From: Nitriliruptoraceae bacterium
GTDB lineage: Bacteria; Actinomycetota; Nitriliruptoria; Nitriliruptorales; Nitriliruptoraceae
Direction: 5' to 3'
DNA length: 6,469 nt
Assembly (NCBI GenBank): GCA_007131525.1
Contig: SLQK01000057.1
Span: 1 to 6,469 of the forward strand
In this document: positions 1-5,811 of the stretch, in pieces
How the letters are laid out: every line of letters begins with the position of its first letter
Numbering within the stretch: position 1 is the first letter of the stretch
Position numbers and translations under genes: made by a program
The notes under the pieces: generated by a model
Told to the model about the DNA's origin: nothing
What the model saw: only the letters and a program-made list of their open reading frames with translations
Databases searched by the model: none

Positions 1-1
1 C

Positions 2-1192
2 GATGTCTTCGCCGACCAGCTCGTCCTGTCAGAGCGGACCGAGGCCCGGACCCAGCTGCGCATCTGCGACCCCGCCACGGGCGAGGGCCAGGTGCTGGCG
101 ATGGACGAGGACGTCTACGCCGCAGCGATCGGTGCGAACCCCGGCTTCGAGACCCGGACGCTCCGCTTCGCCTACAGCTCCCTGACCACCCCGACGCAGG
201 AGGTCGACCTCGACCTCGAGACGGGCGAGCGCACCCTGCTCAAGCAGCAGCCCGTGCGCGGCGGCTACGACCGGGACCGCTTCGTGTCCTGGCGGGAGTG
301 GGCCACCGCAGCCGACGGCACCCGGGTGCCCATCAGCCTGGTGCGTCGCGCCGACGTGCCCCTCGACGGCACCGCCCCGGCGCTGCTGTACGGCTACGGC
401 AGCTACGAGATCTCCATCGATCCCGTCTTCTCCTCCGCCCGCCTCAGCCTGCTCGAGCGCGGGATGGTGTTCGCGATCGCCCACGTCCGCGGCGGCGGTG
501 AGCTGGGCCGGCGCTGGTACCTCGACGGGAAGTTCCACGCCAAGCCCAACAGCTTCTCCGACTTCGTGGCCTGCGCGGACCACCTCGTCGGCCGGCGGAT
601 CACCGCCCGGGACCGGCTGGCGATCCGCGGTGGTTCCGCCGGCGGGTTGCTGATCGGCGCCGTGCTCAACCTGCGCCCCGACCTGTGCGCCGCCGCGGTC
701 GCCGAGGTGCCCTTCGTCGACGTGGTCACCACCATGTCGGATCCCACGATCCCGCTCACGGTCATCGAGTACGACGAGTGGGGCAACCCCGACGAGCCCG
801 AGTTCCTCGAGGTGATGCGCTCCTACTCGCCCTACGACAACGTCGCCGCGGTCGACCACCCGGCGCTGCTGGTCGTGGGCGGGCTGAACGACCCCCGGGT
901 CCAGTACTGGGAGCCCGCCAAGTGGGTCGCGAAGCTGCGGGCCACCTCCACCGGCGGCGGACCGATCCTGCTCCACACCGAGCTCGGGGCCGGGCACGGT
1001 GGACGCTCCGGTCGCTACGACGCCTGGCGTGACGAGGCCCGGGTGCTGGCCTTCCTGCTCGCCCACGTGGGTGCCGCTGACGTCGCCCCCACCGGCCCAC
1101 CGGTCCCCGGGGCCGACGCCACACCAGCCGACGCGACCGGAGACGCCACCGACGCCACACCAGCCGACGGCGCGCCGCCAGCCACGCCCTGA
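2..1192 (+). CDS. Oligopeptidase B-like S9 family serine peptidase, C-terminal part (5' end outside window)
   Basis: This is a prolyl-oligopeptidase-family (S9A) peptidase that cuts short peptides, in oligopeptidase B typically after basic residues. The frame is open from the left edge, giving 396 visible residues, so most of the N-terminal beta-propeller is missing. Visible are the end of the propeller, the family segments TGERTLLKQQPV and YGYGSY (fragment residues 130-135), and AHVRGGGELGRRWY. The catalytic triad is complete: Ser 212 in GGSAGG (bases 635-637), Asp 297 in GLNDPRVQYWEP (890-892) and His 332 in GAGHGG (995-997). The fold should end near residue 357. The last ~40 residues form an Ala/Asp/Pro/Thr-rich tail with an internal repeat, which is unusual for the family. 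No signal peptide can be judged. The stop overlaps the rsmD start (TGATG), implying translational coupling. The family is certain; oligopeptidase B rather than another S9A member is likely. Confidence 0.93.
   Translation, partial: DVFADQLVLSERTEARTQLRICDPATGEGQVLAMDEDVYAAAIGANPGFETRTLRFAYSSLTTPTQEVDLDLETGERTLLKQQPVRGGYDRDRFVSWREWATAADGTRVPISLVRRADVPLDGTAPALLYGYGSYEISIDPVFSSARLSLLERGMVFAIAHVRGGGELGRRWYLDGKFHAKPNSFSDFVACADHLVGRRITARDRLAIRGGSAGGLLIGAVLNLRPDLCAAAVAEVPFVDVVTTMSDPTIPLTVIEYDEWGNPDEPEFLEVMRSYSPYDNVAAVDHPALLVVGGLNDPRVQYWEPAKWVAKLRATSTGGGPILLHTELGAGHGGRSGRYDAWRDEARVLAFLLAHVGAADVAPTGPPVPGADATPADATGDATDATPADGAPPATP
1113..1169 (+). repeat. In-frame 21-base direct repeat in the peptidase tail
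   Basis: Bases 1113-1133 and 1149-1169 are identical over 21 bases with a 36-base offset, exactly 12 codons. Both copies therefore encode the same stretch, DATPAD, in the low-complexity C-terminal tail of the peptidase. This looks like a recent in-frame slippage duplication in a linker-like region outside the catalytic domain. Confidence 0.85.
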
Positions 1193-1740
1193 TGCGGATC
1201 GTCGCTGGGCTGGCGAAGGGTCGGCGGATCACCGCACCACCCGGCGACGAGGTGCGCCCGACCGCCGACCGGGTGCGAGAGGCCCTGTTCTCGTCGTTGC
1301 AGTCCCGGCTGCCCGACGCCCGCGTGCTGGATCTCTACGCGGGCAGCGGCGCCCTGGGGCTGGAAGCCCTCTCACGCGGGGCCGCCCACGCCACGCTCGT
1401 CGAACGCGACCGCCGCACCCTCGCCGTGCTCCGGGCCAACGTCGAGGTGGTCGGGCTGCCCGGCGCGGTCGTGCTGCCCATCGACGTCGCCTCGGCACTG
1501 GCCGGGCAGCTGCCCGGCGGGCCCTTCGACCTGGTGTTCGCCGACCCGCCGTACCGCACCAGCGCGGCCGAGGTGGACCGGATGCTCGTGGCGCTGCTCG
1601 ACCACCTGGCCCCGGACGCGACGGTCGTCGTCGAACGCGCCCGTCGTGATCCCGCGCCGACCTGGCCGGAGGGCCTCGAGCCGGTCGAGCCGCGGGTCTA
1701 CGGTGCAACGGTGCTCCACCGCGCGGACCTGGTCGCCTAA
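1192..1740 (+). CDS. rsmD: 16S rRNA (guanine(966)-N2)-methyltransferase RsmD
   Basis: RsmD uses S-adenosylmethionine to methylate N2 of G966 (E. coli numbering) in 16S rRNA during small-subunit assembly. The 182-residue product has the usual family length. Diagnostic segments are the N-terminal MRIVAG, RPTADRVREALF (residues 22-33), the SAM-binding motif I LDLYAGSGALGLEALSRGA (46-64), the acidic VERD that ends the next strand (70-73), and the catalytic DPPY (118-121). A C-terminal YGATVLH matches the family's last strand. The ATG overlaps the stop of the upstream peptidase by one base and has no obvious Shine-Dalgarno, so it is probably translated by coupling. coaD lies 42 bases downstream; rsmD-coaD is a common bacterial pair. 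Nothing in the sequence suggests a defect. Confidence 0.95.
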   Translation: MRIVAGLAKGRRITAPPGDEVRPTADRVREALFSSLQSRLPDARVLDLYAGSGALGLEALSRGAAHATLVERDRRTLAVLRANVEVVGLPGAVVLPIDVASALAGQLPGGPFDLVFADPPYRTSAAEVDRMLVALLDHLAPDATVVVERARRDPAPTWPEGLEPVEPRVYGATVLHRADLVA

Positions 1741-1782
1741 CGTCGCCGGCGCACCGGCCTGCCCGTCCCCACTGGAGCCATC

Positions 1783-2259
1783 GTGAGCGTCGCCGTCGCC
1801 TGTCCGGGCAGCTTCGACCCCGTCACCCTGGGCCACCTCGATGTCATCGCCCGGGCCTCTGCCCGCTTCGACGAGGTCGTCGTCGCGGTGCTGGAGAACC
1901 CCAGCAAGCAGGGGTTGTTCACGATCGAGGAGCGCATCGCCCTGCTCGAGGCCGAGGTGGCCGACTACCCCAACGTGACCGTCGATCGGTTCCAGGGGCT
2001 GCTCGTCGACTTCTGCACCGCCCGCGGCATCGGGCTGGTGTGCAAGGGCCTGCGGGCGGTCAGCGACTTCGAGTACGAGCTCCAGATGGCCCAGATGAAC
2101 CAGCGCATCGGACCGGTGGAGACGGTGTTCCTGACCACGAGCCCCGAGCACTCCTACCTCTCCAGTTCGCTGGTCAAAGAGGTGGCCAGGTACGGCGGCA
2201 CCATCGAGCACGCCGTGCCGGCCCGCGTCGCTGACGCCCTGCGCGCCAAGCTCCGGTGA
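1783..2259 (+). CDS. coaD: Phosphopantetheine adenylyltransferase CoaD
   Basis: CoaD transfers AMP from ATP to 4'-phosphopantetheine to give dephospho-CoA, the penultimate step of coenzyme A synthesis in the cytoplasm. The 158-residue protein has the family length. Motifs seen: ACPGSFDPVTLGHLD (residues 6-20) with the nucleotidyltransferase TxGH signature (15-18), KQGLFTIEER (43-51), KGLRAVSDFEYE (88-99) with the phosphate-binding Arg 91, MNQ (105-107), and YLSSSLVKEVARYGG (125-139), the ATP-binding C-terminal element. The start is GTG, chosen because GGAG at 1774-1777 is five bases upstream and because the protein then begins directly at the first beta strand. It follows rsmD and probably shares its transcript. 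No obvious terminator follows it; a 6-bp inverted repeat at 2269-2274/2297-2302 is too weak to call. Confidence 0.96.
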   Translation: MSVAVACPGSFDPVTLGHLDVIARASARFDEVVVAVLENPSKQGLFTIEERIALLEAEVADYPNVTVDRFQGLLVDFCTARGIGLVCKGLRAVSDFEYELQMAQMNQRIGPVETVFLTTSPEHSYLSSSLVKEVARYGGTIEHAVPARVADALRAKLR

Positions 2260-2334
2260 GGACGGCCTCGCTGCGGCGTCCGGCCCCGTCCGTCCGGCAG
2301 CGCCTCGGGACGTCGCTGAGCAGGGTGCTGCCGG

Positions 2335-2340
2335 TATCGT
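2335..2340 (+). promoter_or_regulatory. Possible -10 element upstream of the sepIVA-like gene
   Basis: TATCGT fits the TANNNT pattern of actinobacterial housekeeping -10 elements and lies in the 132-base gap after coaD, about 50 bases before the start codon. No TTGACA-like -35 is present at 16-18 bases upstream, so support is weak. The rest of the gap shows no other convincing signal. Confidence 0.25.
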
Positions 2341-2391
2341 GCAGCGGCCCGGCTCACCTGTGCCCGCGGTCCAGCTGACGAGGTCGATCCC

Positions 2392-2991
2392 ATGAGCGAA
2401 CAGCGCGGTGTCCCGCCGGACGTCGAAGCCAAGCTGCACCAACTCGAGCGGTTGGTGGGGGACGCCAAGCCCGTGCCGTTGTCGGCCTCGGTGATGGTGA
2501 ACCGTTCCGAGGTCGACGGCCTCGTGGCCGACCTGCGTGAGGCGCTGCCCGACGAGCTCACCCAGGCCCGCTGGGTGGTCCAGGAGCGCGACGACATCCT
2601 GGAGCGGGCCCAGCTCGACGCCGACGAGATCCTCGCCGACGCCCGGGCCGAGCAGGACCGCCTCGTCTCCGACCAGGAGGTCGTGCGGGTCGCCGGCCAG
2701 GAGGCCGACCGCATCGTCAGCGACGCGCGCGAGCACGCGCGTCGCATCCGGCTGGAGGCCGAGGACTACGTCGACGCCAAGCTGGCGAACTTCGAGGTGG
2801 TGCTCCACAAGACCCTGACCGCCGTGGAACGTGGTCGGCAGAAGCTGCGGGGTGGGCTGGACACCGACGCGCTCGACAGCGACAGCCTCGACCACGACAG
2901 CGAGGTGGCCGCCCAACAGGCCGCTGCCCGCTCGGCCAGCTCCGCGATCGACGTGCCCCTGGATGACGAGCTGGACGAGGGCTACCGGTAG
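2392..2991 (+). CDS. SepIVA-like (DivIVA-related) coiled-coil septal protein, short form
   Basis: The 199-residue product resembles the actinobacterial family of M. tuberculosis Rv2927c (SepIVA), a cytoplasmic DivIVA-related coiled-coil protein needed for septation and cell-wall growth in mycobacteria. Seen here: an N-terminal helix (residues 10-55), then Ala/Glu/Asp/Arg-rich coiled coil (56-125) with the repeated pattern ADEILADARAEQDR (78-91) and EADRIVSDAREHARR (104-118). Next comes the conserved YVDAKLANFEVVLHKTL (126-142) and ERGRQKLRG (146-154). The mycobacterial protein is about 245 residues, so the coiled coil here has fewer repeats. An acidic, Asp/Ser-rich, probably disordered tail (155-199) ends in DDELDEGYR. 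The ATG has GAGG at 2380-2383, eight bases upstream. Position next to DUF177, rpmF and rnc supports the assignment. Such proteins are often misannotated as ATP synthase subunit b; no membrane segment is present. Confidence 0.82.
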   Translation: MSEQRGVPPDVEAKLHQLERLVGDAKPVPLSASVMVNRSEVDGLVADLREALPDELTQARWVVQERDDILERAQLDADEILADARAEQDRLVSDQEVVRVAGQEADRIVSDAREHARRIRLEAEDYVDAKLANFEVVLHKTLTAVERGRQKLRGGLDTDALDSDSLDHDSEVAAQQAAARSASSAIDVPLDDELDEGYR

Positions 2992-3007
2992 CGCCGGCGC
3001 CGGCGCT
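2990..3007. repeat. 18-base perfect palindrome at the stop codon of the sepIVA-like gene
   Basis: The sequence AGCGCCGGCGCCGGCGCT is its own reverse complement. It begins inside the TAG stop codon (2989-2991). As RNA it could fold as a 7-bp all-but-one GC stem with a four-base loop. There is no downstream T-tract, so if it ends transcription it would be a U-less terminator of the kind proposed for GC-rich actinobacteria. It sits 50 bases before the DUF177 -10 element. A protein-binding site is the alternative. Confidence 0.6.
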
Positions 3008-3053
3008 CGGCGATGCCGCGGTCCGACGGTCCGGGCCGGGGCGGTCGGGCCCG

Positions 3054-3062
3054 TGCTACCCT
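3054..3062 (+). promoter_or_regulatory. Candidate extended -10 promoter for DUF177-rpmF
   Basis: TGCTACCCT combines a TGn extension with a TANNNT hexamer (TACCCT, 3057-3062), a pattern typical of actinobacterial promoters. No good -35 is seen, which is tolerable for an extended -10. Transcription from about 3069 would give a leader of roughly 115 bases before the GTG at 3184. It also argues against starting the DUF177 protein at the upstream ATG at 3013, which precedes this site. Confidence 0.45.
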
Positions 3063-3169
3063 CCCCGCACCCGTCGGCCACGCCCGTCGGCCGTTCGCCG
3101 CTGCCCCGACCGCACGGTCCCGCGGCGGCCCGCCGGCAGCCGCAACCGCGTCCCCGACCACTCAGCACC

Positions 3170-3173
3170 GGAG
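3170..3173 (+). promoter_or_regulatory. Ribosome binding site deciding the DUF177 start
   Basis: GGAG lies ten bases before the GTG at 3184 and sixteen before the alternative GTG at 3190. It favours the former. The upstream in-frame ATG at 3013 would add 57 low-complexity Ala/Pro/Arg residues with no family resemblance and would place the start ahead of the candidate promoter. Confidence 0.6.
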
Positions 3174-3183
3174 CCCGACCACC

Positions 3184-3717
3184 GTGCGCGTGCCCATCGT
3201 CGATCTCGTCGATCACCCGGGTGAGACCCGGGCGATCGAGCGTGCGGTCGCCGCGGCTGACTTCGGGACCGCGCCCTGGGGTCCGGTGGTGGAGCGGGTC
3301 CTCGATCCCGTCCGGCTCGACCTCCACCTCGATGCGGTGGTCGAAGGCATCCTGGTGCGCGGCACGCTCGGGTTCAGTCTCCAGGTCAGCTGCGCCCGCT
3401 GTCTCACGACCGTCCGGGACGACCTCGAGGTCACGGTGATGGAGCTGTTCACCGATCCCGCCCGGCGCGAGGAGGGCGAGGAGGACGACCCCGGCTACGA
3501 GCTGCTGGACGACCGCACCGCCCTCGACCTCTCGACGCTGGCGCGCGACGCCGTCATGATCGATCTCCCGGTCCGGGTGCTGTGCCACGTGGAGTGCCAG
3601 GGGCTGTGCCCGACCTGCGGCGCCGATCGCAACCTCGAGGACTGCGGCCACACCGCCACCTCGGAGCCCGACCCACGCTGGGCCGCCCTGGCCGACCTCG
3701 ACGTCCCGCCCGCCTGA
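3184..3717 (+). CDS. YceD/DUF177 family protein with cysteine-rich C-terminus
   Basis: The 177-residue product belongs to the YceD/DUF177 family, typically encoded just before rpmF; a plant homologue is linked to 23S rRNA accumulation, so a role in large-subunit biogenesis is inferred. The N-terminal MRVPIVDLVDHPG matches the usual opening of actinobacterial members. The core is LDLHLDAVVEGILVRGTL (residues 45-62), followed by CARCL (70-74), the acidic MELFTDP (86-92) with an Asp/Glu-rich loop, then DLSTLARDAVMIDLP (115-129). The C-terminal cluster CHVECQGLCPTCG plus CGH has Cys 134, 138, 142, 145 and 154; with Cys 70 and 73 there are seven cysteines, suggesting metal binding. The final EPDPRWAALADL is also family-typical. 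rpmF follows after 145 bases. The molecular function is not established by the sequence. Confidence 0.9.
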   Translation: MRVPIVDLVDHPGETRAIERAVAAADFGTAPWGPVVERVLDPVRLDLHLDAVVEGILVRGTLGFSLQVSCARCLTTVRDDLEVTVMELFTDPARREEGEEDDPGYELLDDRTALDLSTLARDAVMIDLPVRVLCHVECQGLCPTCGADRNLEDCGHTATSEPDPRWAALADLDVPPA

Positions 3718-3784
3718 CCACCTGCCTGACCACCTGCCTGACCACCGTCTGACCGCCTGCCTGACGACCCGCCCGACCCGCCCG
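3714..3784 (+). repeat. Degenerate 12-base tandem repeat beginning at the DUF177 stop codon
   Basis: The unit CTGACCACCTGC occurs exactly at 3714-3725 and 3726-3737. Diverged copies follow at 3738-3748 (11 bases), 3749-3760, 3761-3772 and 3773-3784. The TGA in the first unit is the DUF177 stop; those in units 2 and 3 (3727-3729, 3739-3741) are in the same frame, giving three stops in series. The one-base-short third unit shifts later copies out of frame. Beyond the array, 3785-3850 holds no feature I can support. Confidence 0.85.
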
Positions 3785-3862
3785 CGGCGCCCCGCTCTCA
3801 TCCGGTCGCCGCACGGCCTGCCACCATCGACCACCTCCGACCGACACCGGACAGGAACCACC

Positions 3863-4042
3863 ATGGCCGTCCCCAAGCGCAAGATGTCCCGTTCCCGGAC
3901 GCGTCACCGCAAGGCGCAGTGGATCAAGACCACCGCGCCGACCTACGCCACCTGCAAGCGGTGCAAGGCGCCGACCCGTCCCCACACGGTCTGCGGGACC
4001 TGCGGGACCTACGACGGTCGCGAGGTCGTCGAGGTCGACTGA
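3863..4042 (+). CDS. rpmF: 50S ribosomal protein bL32
   Basis: A 59-residue protein of the large ribosomal subunit. It starts MAVPKRKMSRSRTRHRKAQW (residues 1-20), the near-universal L32 opening, and carries a zinc-ribbon made of two CxxC pairs, Cys 31/34 in CKRC and Cys 44/47 in CGTC. This is therefore the zinc-binding (C+) form. It ends TYDGREVVEVD. The ATG has AGGAA at 3853-3857, five bases upstream. It follows DUF177, the classical yceD-rpmF arrangement, and rnc begins seven bases after its stop, so the three are probably one transcription unit. The C-terminal codons repeat GAGGTCG units (4022-4049), and the Shine-Dalgarno of rnc overlaps the rpmF stop. Confidence 0.97.
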   Translation: MAVPKRKMSRSRTRHRKAQWIKTTAPTYATCKRCKAPTRPHTVCGTCGTYDGREVVEVD

Positions 4043-4049
4043 GGTCGTC

Positions 4050-4874
4050 GTGACGGACGCCGACCGCACCCCACGTCCGACGGCGGAGACCCTCGCCCAG
4101 CTCCTGGACGTGCACCTCGATGACCTGGGCCTGCTCGAGCGTGCGCTGACCCACCGGTCGTGGGCCTTCGAGAACGGTGCCGTCCAGCCCAACGAGCGGC
4201 TGGAGTTCCTCGGCGACGCCGTGCTGGGGCTGGTGGTGGCCGACGAGATCTTCCACGCCCATCCCGACGAGCAGGAGGGGCGGCTGGCCAAGGTCCGGGC
4301 GGCGGCGGTGAAGGCCGACTCGCTGGCTGACGTGGCCCGGGCGCTCGACCTCGGTGCCTTCATCAAGCTGGGCCGCGGTGAGCTCAGCTCTGGTGGTCGG
4401 GACAAGGAGTCGATCCTGGCCGACGGGCTCGAGGCGGTGATCGGCGCGGTGTACCTGGACCAGGGCTTCGCCACGGCCTACGACCTGGTGCAGCGGCTGT
4501 TCGCGGACAAGCTCGCGGAGCTGGCCGAACGCGGTGCGGCGCTGGACTACAAGACCAGCCTGCAGGAGCTGGCTGCCGCCCGCTTCGGCGGGCTGCCCCG
4601 CTACGAGGTCAGCGACCGTGGGCCGGACCACCGCAAGACCTTCACCGCGACCGCGCTGATCGACGACCGTCAGTGGGGCACCGGACAGGGTCGCAGCAAG
4701 AAGCAGGCGGAGCAGCGCGCTGCCAGGGAGGCCTACCTCGCCCTGCAGGCTGCCGAGCATCCGGACGAGCAGCACGACGATCCGGACGACGAGCCCGGCG
4801 CCGAGGTGGCCGGGCCGCGCGAGGCGGCGGTGCCGGGCTCGCAGGAGCGTCGCCACGGGGAGCCGGTCGGCTAG
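4050..4874 (+). CDS. rnc: Ribonuclease III
   Basis: RNase III is a cytoplasmic, dimeric, Mg-dependent endonuclease that cuts double-stranded RNA and processes rRNA precursors. The 274-residue protein has the catalytic domain at about 14-160, with signature NERLEFLGDAVLGLVVADEI (48-67) containing Glu 49, Glu 52 and Asp 56. The second acidic pair is Asp 125 and Glu 128 in ADGLEAVIGAVYLDQG. The double-stranded-RNA-binding domain spans about 166-233, with DYKTSLQELAAARFG and the closing GRSKKQAEQRAAREAYLAL. A further ~40 residues (234-274) are hydrophilic, rich in Asp, Glu, Pro and Arg, and beyond the usual ~225-240 length. The start is GTG, with GAGG at 4041-4044 overlapping the rpmF stop and five bases away. 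All catalytic residues are present. Confidence 0.96.
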   Translation: MTDADRTPRPTAETLAQLLDVHLDDLGLLERALTHRSWAFENGAVQPNERLEFLGDAVLGLVVADEIFHAHPDEQEGRLAKVRAAAVKADSLADVARALDLGAFIKLGRGELSSGGRDKESILADGLEAVIGAVYLDQGFATAYDLVQRLFADKLAELAERGAALDYKTSLQELAAARFGGLPRYEVSDRGPDHRKTFTATALIDDRQWGTGQGRSKKQAEQRAAREAYLALQAAEHPDEQHDDPDDEPGAEVAGPREAAVPGSQERRHGEPVG

Positions 4875-4928
4875 CGTTCCCCGGTCGGTGCGTGCTGCGG
4901 CCGCCGCTGGTTGCGACCACGACGATGT

Positions 4929-4934
4929 GAAGGA
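4929..4934 (+). promoter_or_regulatory. Strong ribosome binding site fixing the start of the Fpg-family gene
   Basis: GAAGGA lies six bases before the GTG at 4941. This makes 4941 the start rather than the in-frame TTG at 4911. It matters because it shows the mature N-terminus reads Met-Leu-Glu, not the Met-Pro-Glu of active enzymes. Confidence 0.8.
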
Positions 4935-4940
4935 CCTGAC

Positions 4941-5786
4941 GTGCTGGAACTGCCCGAGGTCGAGGTGCTCCGCAAGGACCTGGAGAAGGAGGTCGTCGGC
5001 AAGCGGGTCAAGGACGTCGATGTCCGCACGCCGAGCATCGTCCGACCTCTGCACCGCAACCGGCCGGAGTTCGTCAAGGCGCTCGAAGGGCGCAAGGTGG
5101 AGGCGGCCCGCCGTCGTGGCTCGCTGATCCTGCTGGACCTCGACGAGGGCGTCACCTGGGTGATCGATCCCGGTGAGGGCGGCTCGCTGCACCGTGAGAC
5201 CGCGACCGAGGAGCCCGGCGGCGACACCCACCTCACCGTCAGCTTCACGATCGGTGGCGCGCTGCACCTCTCCGAGGTTGCCGACGAACCATCGGTGCGC
5301 ACCGGGGTCGTCGAGACCGAGCACGCCCTGGAGGCCGCCGGGGTCTCACCGGATGCGTTGGACCTGTTGGACGACAACCCCACCTGGATGGAGTTCGGCC
5401 GCTTCCTCGCCGCCGCCGACAAGCCCCTGAAGCTGCTGCTGATCGACCCGGCCTACATCGTGGGCATCGGGCCCGTGTACTCCGACGAGATCCTGTGGGA
5501 AGCGGGCCTCCGGCACGATCACCCCTCGGCCACGCTGTCGACCCAGGAGGTCCGGCGCCTCTACCGCGCCACCCAGGAGATCATCGTGGCGGCCATGAAG
5601 GCCGCCGGGTCCAGCCTCGACGACGCCGAGGTGGACCAGCTCGTCGACGACGAGGGTGAGTCGGCCGAGCACCTCCGGGTCTACGGCCGCGACGGCAAGC
5701 CGTGCAGCCGGTGCCGGCGGCCGATCGTGCGCACGCGGCTCAAGAAGGGCGTGTACACCTACCACTGCGAGCAGTGCATGATCTGA
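4941..5786 (+). CDS. Fpg/MutM-family protein lacking most catalytic residues (probable pseudo-glycosylase)
   Basis: This 281-residue protein has the length and architecture of formamidopyrimidine-DNA glycosylase, which removes oxidised purines, and lies at the usual mutM position between rnc and acyP. Family features kept: ELPEVEVLRKDLE (residues 3-15), KPLKLLLID (161-169), GIGPVYSDEILWEAGL (175-190), the helix-two-turn-helix region, and a zinc finger with Cys 255/258 and 276/279. Key residues are lost: catalytic Pro2 is Leu; the hairpin Lys of RRGK is Ser 61; HLGMSG is replaced by DPGEGG (76-81); the Asn of GIGN is Pro 178; the DPRxFG void-filling segment is replaced by 111-123; the finger Arg is Val 271. 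Glu 3 and Glu 6 remain. The frame is intact, so it is not a decaying gene. DNA binding without glycosylase activity, or a new chemistry, is inferred. RNase III ends 66 bases upstream. Confidence 0.88.
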   Translation: MLELPEVEVLRKDLEKEVVGKRVKDVDVRTPSIVRPLHRNRPEFVKALEGRKVEAARRRGSLILLDLDEGVTWVIDPGEGGSLHRETATEEPGGDTHLTVSFTIGGALHLSEVADEPSVRTGVVETEHALEAAGVSPDALDLLDDNPTWMEFGRFLAAADKPLKLLLIDPAYIVGIGPVYSDEILWEAGLRHDHPSATLSTQEVRRLYRATQEIIVAAMKAAGSSLDDAEVDQLVDDEGESAEHLRVYGRDGKPCSRCRRPIVRTRLKKGVYTYHCEQCMI

Positions 5787-5811
5787 CCGCCGCTGCCGGT
5801 GACCCCGGAGC

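Noticed and set aside
29..1066. A 345-residue open frame opposite the oligopeptidase
   Set aside because: The plus strand carries the complete Ser-Asp-His triad and family motifs; the minus-strand product is Gly/Val/Asp-rich shadow translation.
2269..2302. Inverted repeat after coaD as a terminator
   Set aside because: Only six base pairs (2269-2274 with 2297-2302) with a 22-base loop and no T-tract; expected by chance in DNA this GC-rich.
3013..3183. N-terminal extension of DUF177 from the ATG at 3013
   Set aside because: The added residues are low-complexity Pro/Ala/Arg with no family match, the candidate promoter lies inside this stretch, and GGAG is correctly spaced for the GTG at 3184.
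1372..3882. An 836-residue open frame on the minus strand
   Set aside because: It runs antisense through rsmD, coaD, the sepIVA-like gene and DUF177, all of which have strong family motifs. In GC-rich DNA the antisense frames rarely meet stops. Its product has no recognisable motif and repeats only where the DNA repeats.
4911..4940. TTG start at 4911 for the Fpg-family protein
   Set aside because: It would place ten residues before the ELPEVE motif, which in the family is at the extreme N-terminus, and the strong GAAGGA site serves the GTG at 4941.
3924..5324. A 466-residue open frame on the minus strand
   Set aside because: It is the antisense shadow of rnc and the Fpg-family gene, with no family signature or plausible ribosome binding site that I can see.
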